NCBI GenBank assembly: GCA_013399875.1
Contig: VXAZ01007996.1
Span: 620,001 to 684,000, forward strand
Origin: Gymnorhina tibicen
Taxonomy: Eukaryota > Chordata > Aves > Passeriformes > Artamidae
Direction of reading: 5' to 3'
DNA: 64,000 bases
Shown: one piece after another, positions 50,801 to 63,700 of the stretch
Numbering within the stretch: position 1 is the stretch's first letter
Layout of the letters: every line of letters starts with the position of its first letter
Notes under the pieces: generated by a model
Databases searched by the model: none
What the model was told of the DNA's origin: nothing
The model's input: the letters and a program-made list of their open reading frames with translations, nothing else
Position numbers and translations under genes: made by a program

Positions 50801-53800
50801 GTGAATTCCAATGACTTTTTTTCTCTTTTCTCTGGACTAATTCAGGTACAAACCATTCATTTCTGAGTACTAAACCATATAAGCTGTACTTTTGTAATCA
50901 AACCAGAGTTTTTAAAATAAAACCATATTTTTAAATCTGTGCTGGAGCATGTGTAAACTGATTGCCAGAAACACTGGGTTTTCAAAAAGGGACCTATTTT
51001 ATTTTCAGCATAGGAAGAGATATGACAGACAAGAAGACAATTTAGAGTGTATATTTTAGAAATATTCTTTTATGAGAAAAAGCCCATGAGGAGTCTTGTA
51101 CCAACTGATAGAATAAACACAAATAGTCCCAAATTGTTTTAATTGGTATATTCACGCTATACCTAAAATGTTGTTACAGCCAAAGGGACTGTTTTTGGAT
51201 GTGACTGGTTCCACTTGCAAAGAAAGGAATTTGATAAACCACAACTTTAATTTATTGATTTTTTTTGAAGCACCTTTTATTGCACTTGCATTTAAAAAAC
51301 TATGTTTAAGAATTGTTGACATCTTTTGCCTTTAAAGTTGCAGAAAATTAGGTCAAACTTTCCCTCCATCAAAGACTGAGAAACTCAGAAATGCCTTTTG
51401 CCTGTAGGACAGGAATGAAAGCACGTTATTTTAAAGGCCAGTGAAATATAACTGCAAGCAAACTTTTACTGTTGAAATCATAAGACTCATTCATCAGAAT
51501 TCAAATGGAAGGGAATCAAAATGCTGATAAATTAGAAAACAAGGCAAATATTCAAATCCTCTTTCAAAATTATTCATTTTTTTTAATAAGGCTGTATTCT
51601 TATATTCAATAATTTGTAGGTGCAAGGGTATCCCTGTATGAAACCAAATTTATTAGTGCTGTTTGCCCACCTTTTGTGTTTGAGCATGGACAAAGCAGTA
51701 AATGTCAAACAGCCACTTTGGAATTCTTATATAGAGTGGATTTTTGTATTTGAATCATGGTTATTGGCAGTTGTAACTTCATGTTAAATACATAAATTGT
51801 CAGAAAACAAAAATATTAAAACTTTTCCTGTTTCCTCTGAGTATTCATAAAATGTTGAAGAAATAACCTGTGGGGATAATATGATTCTTTGCATTTTGAA
51901 CCGGGTAGAAGCTTGAAAAAATTAATGTGATTAATCACGAAAAATATCCAAATTATTTGTAGGGACATGTTTCGAGCTACTTACCTAGGTAAAAGTAGCT
52001 CCTGTGTACTGGCCCTCAAAAATGGCCATATAGGACATGATATGGTTAAAGTAACCTGTGGCTGTGTATATTTTTAATTCAATAATGGTCAATTTAATAA
52101 GCTGCTGAGTGGGACTGTTCAGTCTCCCTCTGCCTATCATCAAGGTGTCATTGCTGCTGGATTTTCATGTTGCCTTCTCCTAATACAAATGTTAGAGTTG
52201 CACATATGAAAAACCACAACTGATGCTGTTCTTTCAGACCAATATCCCAGCACTGCCAAGCTGCTTGCCTCTAATTCCAGACTGGGTTTTCCACACAAGG
52301 ATGAAGTGTGGGCATAAGGAATGGTTATATTGAGCAATCCAAGCCAGATTTCCTACTGCATGAGAAGCTTCAAACCCCTCCTAACTTGGTGAGGAAAAAC
52401 ATCCTTCTCTTCTGATGGCCTTAGCTGAGGCTTTGGGACCTTGTTAGCAGTGTACAACATTGCCAGTGCCAAATCTGAATAGTTTGTCTTAGGCACTGCC
52501 AAAAGCATTGAACAGTGGTGGAGAAAGTTCTCCACAAGTGCAAGGGAACTGCAATGGGGGCATTATCCAGAAGTTTTTCCTGTAGTACCTTTAATGACTT
52601 CTGTAGTCCACCTCGCCTGTGTGTGGCTGGGAAGGGTCAGAGGATCCTTTCAGGCCATCCCATCCCACCGCTGCTCTTGTACTTCACACCTTTGTGGTCT
52701 TTCAGCTCACCTTCACTGACAGGAGTCTGATCCTTGCTTCACAGAAAGGAGCTGCCTCTTCTGCAGTGTCCCAGGCTTCCCTGCTGTCATTTGGCATTTT
52801 GAACCTGTGCTAGAGCTAGTATTAGAGTGAGATCCTTTCCCAGATAAAAATATAGGTTTGCTGGTCCCCAGTTAGATGGGAGAGAGAATATAAATGCTTC
52901 CCTGCAGAGATGAATATAATTTTGAATTCATATGTGTTTTTTAAAACCAGTCTATTTAAATGACAAAGTTCATGTAATCAAGAAATATCTTTTTCCATGT
53001 TAATAATCAACCAACCACCACAGGCTCAAGTAAGAAAATCAAAACTCATGTTGAAGGGTTTGAGCATTACATTTTGGAATACGTCCCTCAACTCCAAATA
53101 TGTAGGGAAAATTAATTAGCCAAATCATCACTGTCATGCTCTTTTTAAGGAGCTCCTGAGGGCAAGTCCTTGCTTTGCATGCACTGTGATAAATATAGGT
53201 CTGTTGAGGAACATCATTGAGATGTGTGGCACCTTTGACTCATAGATAATATCTTTGTTTTCTTTTGTCTCCCAATTAAGGATGTTACTGGCTTTTTTTC
53301 TTGGTAAATAAATTTCAATTAATGAAATTCCAGGTGTCTCACACATTATGGAGGTGTAGATTTGAAAGCATTTAGCAGATGCCCATATGAAAAAAACAAT
53401 TAACACATAGCAGGTTCCCTGACATTTTAAACCAGTCCTGCTGGAAACAATATAAAGAAACAAGTCCACATTGTTGAAAAATTTAGGGCTCTCTCTAATG
53501 CAGGTAAAAGATTCCTGTGCAAAAAGGGACATATTGTATCAGAATATAAAAATGTCTGATGTTTTCAGTTTTGTAAGAGGAACATCATGAATATGTTGTG
53601 TTGTATTCATTTGCTCTTCATACAAACTAAGACTGCATTTAAAAAGGAGCTAATTAAGATTCCAGGTAAAAGATAATACTGTCTCTTAAGTTTGTGCTCT
53701 AACTAATCACTCCTAATATCATGTGAGTGTTTCTAAAAAGTAGCAGTCAGAAATTCTGATAATTTATTTGTCCCTAAGCATTTTAATCTGATGCAATTAC

Positions 53801-56250
53801 TAAAAAAAAATCCTTTAAGACTGCCATAAAAATCCTACTAGTAGTTCACTACTTAAAATCCTACCAGCAAAGTCAAGCTTGGGGAGGAAGAAAAGGAATG
53901 GGAAAGATGACCTTGACTTGCCTAAAGCTTGCAGTATTTAATTTGGAAATGGGCCATATTAGAGGAAAGCAGGTAAAAGCGATGTGCATGTAATTCCAGT
54001 GTGCACAGAGACCGTATGGAAATACACTTTTTGAAGTCCCTGCTCATTTTGGTGAAGTAATCATTGCAATATATGCATTTTAAAATTCCTACTTTCATTT
54101 GCTTGTGTTAAAAAAACGGAAGGGTTTTAGGAGAAGAGGGAAACCGAATGCTGTGTGGAAAAGTCTTTTTGGTTTTTATTTCTTGCTTAGGATTTACTAT
54201 GGGTAGAGACAGTAAAGCTGGCTTTTCATCCTTGTTGTGCAAATTCCCCACTATGCAGTGCTAACACGAGGCCCATTTTCCATTTGAATCCATGTAAGCC
54301 TCTAAGCAGCAATTTAAATGATGCACAGTGCTTCTGATCACACCCATAGCAAAGGGATGAATTCTTAACATAAAATGTTTTGTGAAGTTATATCTGTGTA
54401 AGATCCTTCAATGCTTTCCTGTGCTTCACTGTGATTTAAGTTATTGCACTGTCAGTGTCTTCAAATAACCATGGCAAATTCAAGTTTAAAGTCTGTCAGT
54501 TGGAAGGCAAATCCTAACAATTTACTGATAGTGATTTTACTTTAAGATAGCTCACCTATGTCCTAACCACATACAGTTACAATAGCATTCCACAAGTCTA
54601 CTCATCTATTTTAAGGATTTAACTGCAAAGGTAAATCACTGTGTAAGGTGGATGTATACAGAACAGAGTCTGTGGAAAGAGAGGGACTGCAGAACTGCTA
54701 AAAATATTTTTAGCACATTGCTTCCTTAAATGAGGAGGGGGGTTGTTGGATCAAAGCAAATGAAAGAAACTATACGTGGCTGGAGTGTTTGACCCAGCTG
54801 AAGTGGCTGTTCAGACAAGCCTTCCATTCCTGTGACACAGAAGTGCTGTGCTTCCCTCTGACTGTGTCATTGCCACAATCCTGTACTTGGCTGTCCTCTC
54901 TGTTATAAATTAAAATAGATGAAAGCTGTCGAGCCAAGCCTGTGATAGAGGCTAATTTGATGTGATATAATTGATGAACTCTAAATCGTCCCACTTCTCT
55001 CTCTTGAAACAGTCTGACTGGAGCTCAAAATGCCAGGGTACTTTGATTTACACTCTGTCACTTTTATATTGAAAGTCTCAGTGTAGCAGCAGTGAGGGAT
55101 TAATTTCTTCACAGTATTTCTTTCTAATCTGTAGAGCATGCACACACATAGACTGGTGCAGTACCTTGTAGAAACAGTACTGGGAAAGTCAGATTTCCTT
55201 GTTTGCAGCTGGTTTGTGCACAAAATTATTAAGATTAATAGAATAGCAACCTGACTTCTGCTACTACAGATATTGCCAAGGTAGTCTCTTGGAATTAGTG
55301 TTGTGCTTCTTATTTCAGAACTGAATTTTAAACTTCATTTGGTGTATTTAATGCTTGAAAACCCTCTTATTTCTGAAATTCTGATGGAGCTGAAATATTT
55401 TAGATTAGACAGGTTCTCGTCCCCGTAGCTTTCTAGGTAGCAATTCAACTCAAAATAATTCTCCATAGAAATGTTCCAAGTTTCAGACTTTTTCTGCTAT
55501 CAGCAGTTTCTTGATTTTTGTTCTTTCCTGTTCAAGATATTTGAACTCAGAGCAAATGGTCTTGGTTCCTTGGTTTCTTTCAAAGGTAAGGGATGCTCAA
55601 TGGCCTTGATTTCTTAGTTCTCTAGGAGGAATGGAAAGCTTTGCCATCAGCTTACTGTTCAAGTAATCTTGAGCAACCCCCATTAGAAGTGTAGCAGTTC
55701 ACATCTGCTAAATCAGTTGTTTCAAACAGAACCAATATGAACAAAGGAGAGCTGCTTTAATTCACATTATTACTCTGATCAGACAGCAGAGCTGCATCTG
55801 TTTCAGGGCCTCTCGCTCCCCTGCACAACATGAGCTGTCTGTGCCCAAATGCCATTCCCACCAGCAGTGCGTGCCAAATTCTTGCTGACCTGAATGTACC
55901 ACGTATGGTGAGCAAATTATTGAAGTTTGTAATATTTCTTTGGCTAGCACTCAGATTTCAGATTGGTATCCTAGTTTTATGCTGATTAGCCAAACCCCTT
56001 CTCGCTGAAAATGCCAAGTGGATGGGATTTGTTACAAGGAATTCCTGTACATTTGGAGTGACCAGACCTTTTTCTGATCCTGGCTATAACTTAAAACTGT
56101 GTCCTTACTAGTGATTTGTAATTGAATGGTTGGTGTGAAAAATACTGGGTATTGAAGCTCCTACTGGGTGCAGCAGTTGAGGTAAGAATGAGGCTCATTG
56201 TTAATGAAAAAGGAGTTGGAAACCATGTGACACAGGGTCAGATTTTGTAA
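47845..56250. other. Non-coding sequence, no supported gene
   Basis: AT-rich unique DNA. The 132-codon frame at 53134-53532 minus is the longest outside repeats but has no recognisable domain and biased AT-rich codons. Another minus frame runs 52140-52535 but has an in-frame TAG at about 52349. I regard both as chance or unresolvable. No repeat recognised. Confidence 0.6.
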
Positions 56251-56251
56251 G

Positions 56252-56370
56252 GATTGTATAAGAAGGCCTTTGCTCACCAAGACAGCAGCACCAGGTACCG
56301 CAACGTGGCCATTCAGCTCCTTACAGGGGGGATTCATGTGGTGGGTCAGGGCATTTCCATCCTGAAACAG
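56252..56370 (+). other. Best candidate coding exon in the window, unknown protein
   Basis: A frame runs from 56251 through codons reading LYKKAFAHQDSSTRYRNVAI and then QLLTGGIHVVGQGISILKQ. Its last codon CAG falls exactly at a good donor, CAG|GTAAAT (56370/56371), phase 0. The stretch is clearly richer in G and C than its flanks, keeps two CpGs in TACCGCAACG, and has typical coding-type third positions. Base composition drops at the donor. The 5' edge is uncertain: AG at 56250-56251, 56261-56262 or 56264-56265 would all keep the frame, but none has a good pyrimidine tract. I do not recognise the protein. A retropseudogene fragment is the alternative, though the match to a donor argues against it. 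Confidence 0.38.
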
Positions 56371-57339
56371 GTAAATGTTCTTTTTGGTCCCCTTTGCAAG
56401 ACATTGACAATGATGGTTATTCAGCTTAATACTCTAAGGATTGAAGCTTGAAAGCATTTAAAGGCATCAGTCAGTCATGGTACATCACCAGTTTAACTTC
56501 CTTAATGGTAATATCATCTGTGCTTTAAGGAGCTTCTAAAGGATCACTTTAGAATAGTTGAATGATTGTCAGTGGTGCTGCACATAAAAAGTTTAATTTA
56601 CATTGTCACTTTATCAGTGTACTAGTAATCTCAAATAATAGATAGTTTTAAAGAATTAGAGGTAATAATAAAGGCAAACTTCACTTTTGTTGGAGTACAG
56701 CCCAGTTTTCCTGCTCAGTATTATTATTTCTCATCTTTTATAATTTTTGTACATGTTATGATTTCATTAAAAAATGAAGGAAAATAAATATAAGCCTTGA
56801 ATTCAATGTCATCTGGAAAAAATCTTCAGATTTTGATCACCTGAAGTCACAATGGGGCCTGGGATCCAGGTACATTTCAGAAACTTCAGCTTTTTCTAAA
56901 TTGGCATAGCTCCAATTCAGTCATTATAATTTGGACTGCAACTTTTCACATCAGTTCACATAAGAAACAAATTCAGTGTCTATCTTTTTTTTGTCAGGTA
57001 GGTTAAAAAATGCATTGACATTGTTAGCAAATTAACATATACGTGTCCTGCACTTTAGTTTCTCTTTAAAGTAATAGTATGTACACTGCTTTTTTCAGAC
57101 TTCTCTGTGCTAGGAAAGAGTCTGTTTTAAAAAGTGCTTTAGTTAGGGCCTCTTTAAAAAAGTTCTTAAGTACCTACAGTGAAAATGGGGAACAATATCA
57201 AGTTATAAAGTAGAAATACTGGTAGGAGAATACTTGCTAAATATTTTCAGGTTTCAAAACCTGATTAAATTTCTTTTAGAGTATTTAGAGAATTGGTAAG
57301 CAGATATGTGATCCCAGAGCCTGTCAGGGTTCTGAGATT
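56371..57339. other. Non-coding sequence, nothing recognised
   Basis: AT-rich DNA with no open frame of interest. It is consistent with intron following the exon candidate. Confidence 0.6.
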
Positions 57340-57605
57340 TCAGGTATGACAAGTGATAATTCCTATCTTGGAAAAGAAGAGGGTAAAAGAAGGACTGGGT
57401 AATTAGGCACCAGTCAATTTATCATTAATTCATAGGAAACTATTGGGATAAATAATTTTTTACATGGTCTATAGGAATGTAGAAAAAAACAAAGATGTGA
57501 GAGGCATTTAATGTTGTTTTTCCAAGCACAAATTGTGTAAAGCCAAACCCAGTTTCTTGATACAACAGATGAACAGACCTTTTAGACAAATAGGAAGTGA
57601 ATGTC
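57340..57605 (+). mobile_element. Ancient CR1/L3-type LINE, reverse-transcriptase fragment
   Basis: The segment follows the DNA of old amniote CR1/L3 reverse transcriptase around the start of the RT domain. It has a GAAAAGAAGAGGGTAAAAGA motif, then ACTGGGTAATTAGGCACCAG (family: D-x-GNYRPVS), then GGAAACTATTGGGATAAATA (family: G-K-LLE-x-II), and later the region corresponding to a QHGF-x-K-x-x-S-x-x-TNL segment. Stops and small indels break every frame. This is much more diverged than the other CR1 copies here and predates them. The assignment rests on my memory of the family's sequence pattern. Confidence 0.6.
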
Positions 57606-60587
57606 AAAGTGTATTCTTGAAGTTGTTGGTTATAAATTTTTCATTGTAATAAGGGAAAAGTGCATCAAGTGGGCTTCTGCTGGGATCTGATTCTGGTGTT
57701 GATTTAAGAGGCAGAAGGGAACACTGAAAATGGGAGCAGGAGTGGTGAGATAACATTTACATACCCACATTTGTTTACAGTTGAGAAGGTTGAAGGGAAA
57801 CTTCAAATTATAAAGAACTCCTGTAAAGCACACAAGAGTTCTGGGGGAGATTTCTCCTCACTTGTAGACAGAGAATGGTCTCCACTGCGGACAGTTCAAG
57901 AAACAGTTGGCTTCAGTTGCAGTATGGAGATTTAATTTGGGTGCTCTGGACTTTTGGAGGGACTGTGGAACCTCCACCACTGCGGCCTTTTTAAAAAACA
58001 TACATCTGCCAGAAGAATCATGAACATACTGCCCTTGTGTAGGACCGAGGCACAGGGGTGGACCGAGTGATCTCATGGGGTGCCACTTAAACCTAGTTTC
58101 CTGTATCAGAACATGTTTACTGTCTTTAAAACAATTGGAATTACTTTAGGAAGAGCTGGGAATTACGAGCTTGACATCTGTTTATTAAGATAAGTAACTA
58201 AAGCTGGTTTTTAACAGTTATGATAATGATGAATAATATTCATGGTGCCTCATGTCAAAAGGTTGTAGCTTAACAACATTGATAACAAAAACTCAGCCCT
58301 TGCTATTTTAAGGAAGTTTCACGCTGTGACTGTTACACTCATAAAAATAGTAGTTATGTTTTTAAGTAGTTCTTTAGAAGACATTTTTAAAGCATTATTT
58401 ATGTGGCACCATTGTAGATGACAGAGTTCCAAGGAATAGTTTGCACCATACTTTAATCTCTTTCATATTCTGAAATAATTTTAAGATATATTTTAATGTG
58501 TTCACTTATAAATAACTGTCCTTAGGAAAATACAGAATGTCTCTTCTGTGGAAATATTTCAACATCTGTAATTAGTTGATCTGGCTCTTTTCTCTGTACA
58601 CGGAATTACTTTGCAGAACGAGCATTTTTAGAAATTTTCTGTCAACTGAAAATTGCTCTGCTAGCTAACAGCAAAATAGGCAACAGTTTGCTGAAAGAAT
58701 TTTTTAAACCAACTTGATTAGGGGTAAGAGCACAATTCTGGGGTTAGCAAGGCATACAGAAAGACCTTAGTACATCTTTAGGGTCTTTTAAAATATTTAT
58801 GTTTACAGATCTGTGTAAATGTGCGTGCAACATGGATTCATAGTGATCCAAGTGAAAGAGATAATAGGATTAGGTCTTGGTTAGCACTTAAATTTTAAAG
58901 CAATAAATTCACTTTTGAGTTTATTATTGATTCTTAGCATCCAAAAAGTCTCCCCATGCCAAAATAACCCTTAGGGAAAACATATGAAGGATCAAACACA
59001 ACTTGATTGTAACATGATCCCCCATAAATTACTGGCAAATGAGCATCACCCAGGGTGCCACTTCCAGTGCTTTAGAGATCGAAATTCTATTCCAGTATCA
59101 AAAAGTTCCAAAATCTGAAGTCACAGTAGATTCACATTTTGCTCTTTGCTTGCTAATGTGCAATACATTAAATATCTGTTCCTTGGATCTAGCAACAAAA
59201 TGACCTTTTCAGGGCTCATCTTTTTTTTCTCATTTTTGATTTGTTCAAGGGAAATTGCAGACAACTGGTATTTGGTTTCCAAAAGGGATACATAAAAACT
59301 TGACCTTTTGGAACTGTTATTTTTTTGGGATGTGTACACTGTATTTTAAGTATGTCTTAGCTGTTGTTTGCTGGACTACGTCTAGTTTAAATAACGCTTC
59401 ATTTTATTCAGTATAAAGCTAGGACAAAAGGTATAATTCCTCATTTTTTTTTCCCATGACAACCTTTGCACACGCCTGAGAGCACCTTTTCTTCAGGCAA
59501 TTTTAAAAGAAAGTGACATGGAATAGGCCCTGGTATCTCAGGAAGTTTCCACAGACTCTATTTCGCAGTGCAAATAGCATGTTATGCTTTGTCCATCATT
59601 GTAATATCTCACTGCTTACCTGACTGCACTCTTGTGTCAGGGCACTTTCCACTTAGCATGGTGGGAAATGAGCCAGAGGGAAATGATTGTTTAGGAAGCT
59701 CGTGATGGAGGGAATGAACAAATTCAGATTGTCAGACTGCTGTCAGAACTATGGCTGTTCCTGCTGCTTGGTTTCCTTTGCCAGCTTTTATCCATCTCTT
59801 AAAATCACTGTACCTCATGCAGTCATGGAATGGTGAGCTTATTTCACCTGAAACCCAACAAAAAAAGTTTAATGACTATGATATGCCTTTCCAGTGAAAG
59901 CAGCTGATTTGGAAATTAACCAAGTCAAATAGTTTATTCAACATGTAAATGAGAAATTGCTCTTCATTCCAGCCATGTAAATAGCCAATTTAATCTGAAG
60001 AGATTTTCAACACCAAGAGTTAAAATGAGAAAATTTACAGAGAAGGCAAGCTTTATCTTGTACAAATTAAAGTGAATAATCAGAATTTCATTGAAATATC
60101 ACTATGTATAATTCAGTTTAAAAATGAGAACTTAAGATTTGGGAAGAGAATTAAATTGTGTTTCTAACTAAAATGTCTGTGAACCACTCAGATGTGTGTA
60201 AGTCCATGTAAGTTACTTCTGTTGATTGGATGTGGCAGTAAGAATCCTCAAGAATATTCAATAAATGAGTGAATTGCATTGTTTAGAGAGGCTCTGGTTT
60301 TGCAGGGCTGTCCATTTACATACGGTCTTAATTTTTTTAAGCCTTAGAGCTTGTCAAATGCAGTGCGATCAGAAATTTGGCAGTGCAACTCTCCGTGAGG
60401 TTTTGACATTTTTTCTCATTGCAAATACATTTCCTATAAAACTCAGATTTAATGCGTGGCATTGTTCATGCTTCTGTTGTAGCCTTTTGATGTTACTCAC
60501 ATCAGCAGTTGACAGTACAGAAGCAGGAAAGGAGGTGACCAAGTTGTAACTGCAGACAAGTCAGAGCTGCAGGATGAATAAGCAGAA
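57606..60587. other. Non-coding sequence, no supported gene
   Basis: AT-rich unique DNA. The short frames at 57630-57833, 57858-58076 and 59121-59339 (all minus) and 60265-60549 (plus) show nothing recognisable. Confidence 0.65.
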
Positions 60588-60760
60588 CAGGAATTTCAAA
60601 TTAGACATTTGGAAAATCCTTGTCACCAGGAGGGTGGTGCAGCACTGGACTAGATAGCAGTTTTCAGAGAGGTGCAGAATTACCATTTTCCTGGTTTTGA
60701 ATACTCACCTTGACAAAGTCATACATATCCTGGTACAACGTTGATTGTGATGGGATCTAG
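60588..60760 (+). mobile_element. Old CR1 LINE 3' fragment
   Basis: The order CAAATTAGACATTTGGAAAA, AGGGTGGTGCAGCACTGGAC, CAGAGAGGTGCAGAATT, TTTTGAATACTC and TTGACAAAGTC matches the end of CR1 ORF2 and its junction with the 3' region. It is more diverged than the copies at 31.6 and 47.3 kb, and its 3' terminus is no longer clear. Confidence 0.6.
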
Positions 60761-63700
60761 GAAATAAACAAACTCATCTAAGAGGTGAAGGAAGAAAAGC
60801 TAGAAAATCTAGGCAGTTGCTGTTAAAATAATAGACACCTTTTCAACTGCCATACCCTTATCTCTGGAACCGTGTGCTGAGACTTCCTGGCTCTGTTTGG
60901 TAGTCAGACGTCCCCTGAACATTTTTTCTGGTGTTTGCAATCTCTTGCCCCTACCCCAGCTGTCCAGCTGCCCCATGACCTTGGGCATGCACACTGTCAG
61001 TGCACACTTTATGGCACACTCCAGCTACCTTTGGTTGCCCGTGGGCTACAGGAGCCTATTAGAGGTGCCAAACAGCAACAGAAAGATCTTTGAAAGGATT
61101 GCTCTGTTCATTCTATTATGGCACTAAAGTGGCCTCATCCTTTTCAGCTCTCCTAATCTATCAGTCTCTCAAGAATGTCTGCTACTGTATAACAAAGAGA
61201 AAGTACACCTGTCCTAGTTCCTAACAACTCATGCACTTTATTGGATTTTTTCCAATTAGGGCTTTTCCAGGGCAGTTATGCTGGAAGGTGAAAAGCATAG
61301 AAAAGCAGTGCTAGTCAGAAGAACAGTATCCAATTCCACATGAGAAAGCAGGTCTAAAAGAAAAGAAAAAGAAGCAAAATTTCCTAAAATACAAAAGACT
61401 TGAAACATGTCAGCCTGAGTTTGCTGAAATATTGTTTTCTGTTAATGTTAACTCACTGTAATATGTATTTTTCATTGACTGTTTTATTGTGCAGGAATAC
61501 AATATAGGCATTAAAGTATTTTGAAAGCGATGTTATCAAGCAAGAGAAGAAAATATCAAAACATTTCTACTTAAATAAGAACTTTGCAACGAATACATTT
61601 CCTTATAAAAGCGTATACAAGATGCCATGGAACATTTTAATTTACTCCAAACTGCATTGATCAGAGGAGTAGTATCCCCCATGAGAATTTTTTTGATCAA
61701 TGGTAAAATTGAATTGCATTCCCAGGCAAATACTTTCTTGAGATAAACTTCTAGATGGGAAAGCAGGTCCTATTTCAAAATCCTTATTTGACTAGGACAC
61801 CAAAACTCAAAATTATCATAATCTAGGGGCTGAGATGTCTACATGTTCATGTAGACTCAGTTGAAATGTATATTTCCATGATAGGGAAGTAATGATGCCA
61901 AAATGGTTGGGTTTTGAAGAAATGTTTTAAAATTATATGGGTGTTGAGTGAGAAATCGACCTAATTTATAGTGTCCTAGCATCTTACTGTTCTTCACTGA
62001 AGACAGCTACAATTCTGTACTTTACATGAAAAACTCTTTAATAGGATATAAATTAATACCTTGGAATTGCTGCAAAATAATAGAGATGCCTAAAAAAAAT
62101 TAATCTTGTCAATAATCTTGTACTTAATGAGATTTAAAATTATGGTAGAAATTGAAATTGGTTGTCTGCTCAGTCAAATAAATGCTCATTGGATTTCTCA
62201 GCCCTATGCTGAGAAAATGATGTTTTTAATTTCCCATACTTTTTAGTGAATATTTAGAGATGTACGAACATTCTGAATGTTATAGATTAAATCTGTGATA
62301 AAATATTCAAATATTACATGTTAATACTATCTGTTTATCTGATGTCTCCAAGTGAATATCCCTAATTACTGGGGAAGTGTGGGTTTGGGGGTTTTTTCCC
62401 TGTGATTTTTCCTGTGAATTTTTTGGACATGAGTATATAAAAGTAACAGCATTGTGGTTCCACCTTCCGCTATCCCATGCTTATTCTGCCTCAGTTGTGA
62501 TGAAATCTGTGGGGGGATTTTGGGGTTTTTTTTGTCTCTTTGATTGCTGATAAGGTAAGGAAGAGCTTTTTCACTCTTCTCATAAAACCCATGGTCAGTT
62601 TCCATGTTTCTTGCCCTATTGGTGAGGAACAGGAATTGCCCATAACTGAAAGTTCTAGAACTTTGTCCCTGTATTGGTACGTGGACAGTTGCAGATGGTG
62701 GGAGGCAGTGACCTTTTCCAGCCACGGAACTGATTTTAAACATCATAATATCTTCCTGTATTTCTCTTCATTGCATCTTGTTTTTCCTGTCCTGCACCTT
62801 ACAGAGAGCTTTAAAATGGTGAAGGGAAAGCAGAAGTGTTTTGAGTAGAGCACTTATCTTTGATGTGCAAGTGCTCAGCTGCCAAAATCAGCAGCACTTT
62901 ATGGGCAACTGAACATTTTAAAGTTTTCATTCTTGTTTACAGAGCTAATTAAGAATCTTTGTAGTACTCTTTTCAAATGACAGACTATCAAAATTACAGT
63001 GGTTGTTTTGTGAATGAAAAGGTTTTGCTAAATGCCTGACCAGGAGAAAAGGGGGAGAAACCTGCTGGCTTTAAAAACCAGAGAACGTATCAAATGTACA
63101 GTTCTTTATAGTCTGCATTAAATAAATCTTTGAAATTCCACTATGTGCATTTGGAGCATAGGTTGTTCTGCTCATTTAAGTATTTTCCTCAAGCAATTCT
63201 ATTTGTTTAAAACAGTGTTTGGTTTCCCATTAAAAAGTAAGCACTTGCCTATAGCTCTGCAGACTTAGAATCCTGTAATGAGTTCCATGTGGCAGGACTG
63301 CTCTAATAACACTGTTTTCTTTAATTTTTGTTATTGTAGGAGGAAAAGGAGCTACATATAGTAATTTCAGGATGTAGTGACTCAGTATTTTATGCTTTAA
63401 GTTTTTTGTGGTCTTTGCTAAGTTGTTGGTAGGACTGGAGGGTCATAGTAGTTCTTTGCAGTTGTAAAATCCATTAGTAAATTGTACTGATGCAAATCAG
63501 CGCTCATGTAAATTCTAGACAGAGGCCACGAGTTTCATGTCGAAGTTAAGGGCTAAAACCATAATTCTTAACCATCTAGATATTCATACTTGGCTTTTAT
63601 TTATTCTCAATATAAAACATGCAGTTTTGCCCACAGACATATTGATTGCCCTCTTGGTGTGATATACTGGGAGCCCATTTGTGCTGGTGCTTGCTGACAA

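Noticed and set aside
52140..52535. Minus-strand frame interrupted by a single in-frame TAG, suggestive of a pseudogene
   Set aside because: The peptide is not recognisable and one stop in about 130 codons is compatible with chance; no retrocopy signs such as an A tail.
53134..53532. 132-codon minus-strand frame
   Set aside because: No recognisable domain, AT-driven codon content and no convincing flanking splice sites; a frame this long is expected occasionally by chance in 64 kb.
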